From assembly GCA_021775795.1 (NCBI GenBank), contig JAJFHB010000215.1, forward strand, positions 1 through 7,119: 7,119 nt of DNA. The letters are read 5' to 3'. The notes beneath the pieces were generated by a model that was not told the DNA's origin, made no database searches, and was given only the letters and a program-made list of their open reading frames with translations. Source of the DNA: Hyphomicrobiales bacterium. GTDB taxonomy: Bacteria; Pseudomonadota; Alphaproteobacteria; Rhizobiales; JAJFHB01. This document shows positions 6,061-7,119 of the stretch, piece after piece. The position numbers were made by a program, and so were the translations under genes. Each line of letters opens with the position of its first letter. The stretch's first letter is position 1.

Positions 6061-6828
6061 ATGCGAAGAACCGAGTTTCACAAGCTCTTTAAGACCGTCG
6101 GACCGGCGATATTGCCGGTCATCCATGTGCTGACTGCCGAGCAGGCTTTGCACAATGCGAGGCTCGCCATCAGGCATGGTGTGCAGGGCGTTTTTCTGAT
6201 CAACCATGATTTTCCACACGGCGAACTGCTGCCCATTCTGGCTGACGTACGTGCTGCGTTGCCAAACCTTTGGATGGGTGTGAATTTCCTCGGCGTCACC
6301 GGACGCGATGCCTTCCCCGTTCTAGGGGAGCTGTCCCGGCAGGGAACGATCATTGATGCCTATTGGGCCGACAATGCCCGCATCGACGAGCATTCCGAGC
6401 GCCAGGAGGAAGCGGAAGAGATTTCTGAGGCCCGCACAACATCGGGCTGGAAGGGTCTGTATTTCGGCGGCACGGCGTTCAAGAAACAACGTGAAGTGGC
6501 TGCGGATGACTATGCGCGGAGCGCCTTGCTTGCTGTTTCGCACATGGACGTGGTGACCACATCGGGAGCTGCCACCGGTATTGCTGCCGATATTGATAAG
6601 ATCAAACAATTTGTCGATGGCTGTGCCGGTCATGCATTGGCTGTGGCGTCAGGCGTAACGCCTGAGAACATCCTGGAGTTTGCGCCACATCTGGACGCCA
6701 TACTGATCGCCACCGGCATCAACCGTGATGGTGATTTTTACAACATTGATGAGAAACGTCTGCACAAACTGATGGAAGCTGTCCGTGTTTTTGCTGCTGA
6801 AACAGGCAAAAGTGCGGGCACTGCTTAA
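6061..6828 (+). CDS. BtpA/SgcQ-like TIM-barrel protein
   Basis: This is a soluble protein of 255 residues with an alternating strand/helix pattern suggesting a TIM barrel. The C-terminal half carries the strongest BtpA-family signals: TTSGAATG (166-173), ASGVTPEN (196-203), ATGINRDGDFYNID (217-230) and a closing helix after KRLHKLM. Earlier segments fit the same fold: VIHVL (20-24) at strand 1, MGVNFLG (72-78), and GLYFGGTAFKKQ (132-143). The family was named for a photosystem I biogenesis protein, but members in non-photosynthetic bacteria such as SgcQ have no established reaction. The frame is open from 6013, but that ATG lacks a ribosome site. The ATG at 6061 has AAGAGG seven bases upstream. 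A phosphoribosyltransferase-like gene follows after 42 bases, suggesting nucleobase or ribosyl metabolism. The fold and family are fairly firm; the reaction is unknown. Confidence 0.78.
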   Translation: MRRTEFHKLFKTVGPAILPVIHVLTAEQALHNARLAIRHGVQGVFLINHDFPHGELLPILADVRAALPNLWMGVNFLGVTGRDAFPVLGELSRQGTIIDAYWADNARIDEHSERQEEAEEISEARTTSGWKGLYFGGTAFKKQREVAADDYARSALLAVSHMDVVTTSGAATGIAADIDKIKQFVDGCAGHALAVASGVTPENILEFAPHLDAILIATGINRDGDFYNIDEKRLHKLMEAVRVFAAETGKSAGTA

Positions 6829-6870
6829 GAGCTGTTCAATTGCAATCCAGGTGGAGGATATCGAGTAACA

Positions 6871-7119
6871 ATGGCCACGAACATGCAAGACAAGGGACCG
6901 AGAGACGATCGTTGGTATCTGTCCATAATGGCACCCAATACAAAGGGATCCAAATTCGCCTGGCTCGATCCGACATCCATCTACATCAATGCACGTGCAT
7001 TTCACGATCTGCTTGACGATCTGTGCGAGCCGTTTGCGGCATCTGAGGTCGACGTCGTTGCCGGGCTTGATGCCATGGGATTTGTGCTCGCTGCCGGTAT
7101 CGCGACACGCTTGCGCAGG
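6871..7119 (+). CDS. Adenine phosphoribosyltransferase-like protein (5' part, cut by window edge)
   Basis: An ATG at 6871 opens a frame of 83 codons that continues past the right edge. GGAGG at 6853-6857 precedes the start, at a rather long spacing of 13 bases. DPTSIYINARAFHDLLDDL (33-51) resembles the Apt segment in which a D-I-x-P-L-like stretch leads into AF-x-x-L-x-D. VDVVAGLDAMGFVLAAGIA (60-78) matches the Apt core strand and helix, usually VVG-x-EARGF-x-x-G-x-x-x-A. The arginine of EARGF is methionine here (M69), so this is probably a divergent clade, not housekeeping Apt. The PRPP-binding loop lies beyond the window and cannot be checked. An Apt-like enzyme would join a nucleobase to PRPP in the cytoplasm. 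It is probably co-transcribed with the BtpA-like gene. Confidence 0.72.
   Translation, partial: MATNMQDKGPRDDRWYLSIMAPNTKGSKFAWLDPTSIYINARAFHDLLDDLCEPFAASEVDVVAGLDAMGFVLAAGIATRLRR

Noticed and set aside
1..7119. Mobile element, prophage, toxin-antitoxin, defence system or CRISPR array
   Set aside because: No transposase, integrase, regular repeat-spacer pattern or terminal inverted repeats were seen. The gene content is consistently metabolic and regulatory.

Overview
The window looks like a chromosomal metabolic locus from an alphaproteobacterium, probably a member of the Hyphomicrobiales/Rhizobiales or a related marine lineage. This is judged from moderate-to-high GC coding style, tightly overlapping ABC-transporter genes, a Tat-exported binding protein and a rhizobial-style LysR regulator. 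It is an inference from style, not a taxonomic assignment. No rRNA, tRNA, insertion sequence, phage gene or CRISPR array was seen.

Layout. Six genes lie on the minus strand and read right to left. A LysR-type regulator (5057-5944) is followed, after a 248-base non-coding stretch, by a compact transport operon. That operon holds a Tat-exported PotD-like substrate-binding protein (3657-4808), two PotB/PotC-like inner-membrane permeases (2666-3562 and 1866-2669), a PotA-like ATPase (757-1869) and a NodB-fold deacetylase/amidohydrolase that runs off the left edge (1-760). The last four genes are joined by stop/start overlaps (ATGA, TTGA, ATGA), so they are almost certainly translated as one unit. 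A 12-bp perfect hairpin separates the binding-protein gene from the permeases. On the plus strand, divergent from the regulator, lie a BtpA/SgcQ-like TIM-barrel protein (6061-6828) and the first 83 codons of an adenine-phosphoribosyltransferase-like protein (6871 to the right edge).

How the genes may work together. The transporter is of the spermidine/putrescine (PotABCD) class, but its binding protein differs from PotD at a position I recall as ligand-contacting. The linked deacetylase has no signal peptide and an intact set of NodB-fold catalytic motifs. It belongs to the fold that includes the allantoinase PuuE and cyclic-imide hydrolases, so it may hydrolyse a C-N bond in whatever is imported. 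The divergent BtpA-like/phosphoribosyltransferase pair points to nucleobase or ribosyl chemistry. The working hypothesis is a LysR-controlled module for uptake, ring opening or deacylation, and ribosyl salvage of a nitrogen-containing small molecule, perhaps a purine- or ureide-like compound. Only the gene families and their arrangement are visible; the substrate is not.

The divergent promoter region (5945-6060) carries an ATAA-N7-TTAT dyad of LysR-box form. The leader of the transport operon (4809-5056) carries two further perfect dyads.
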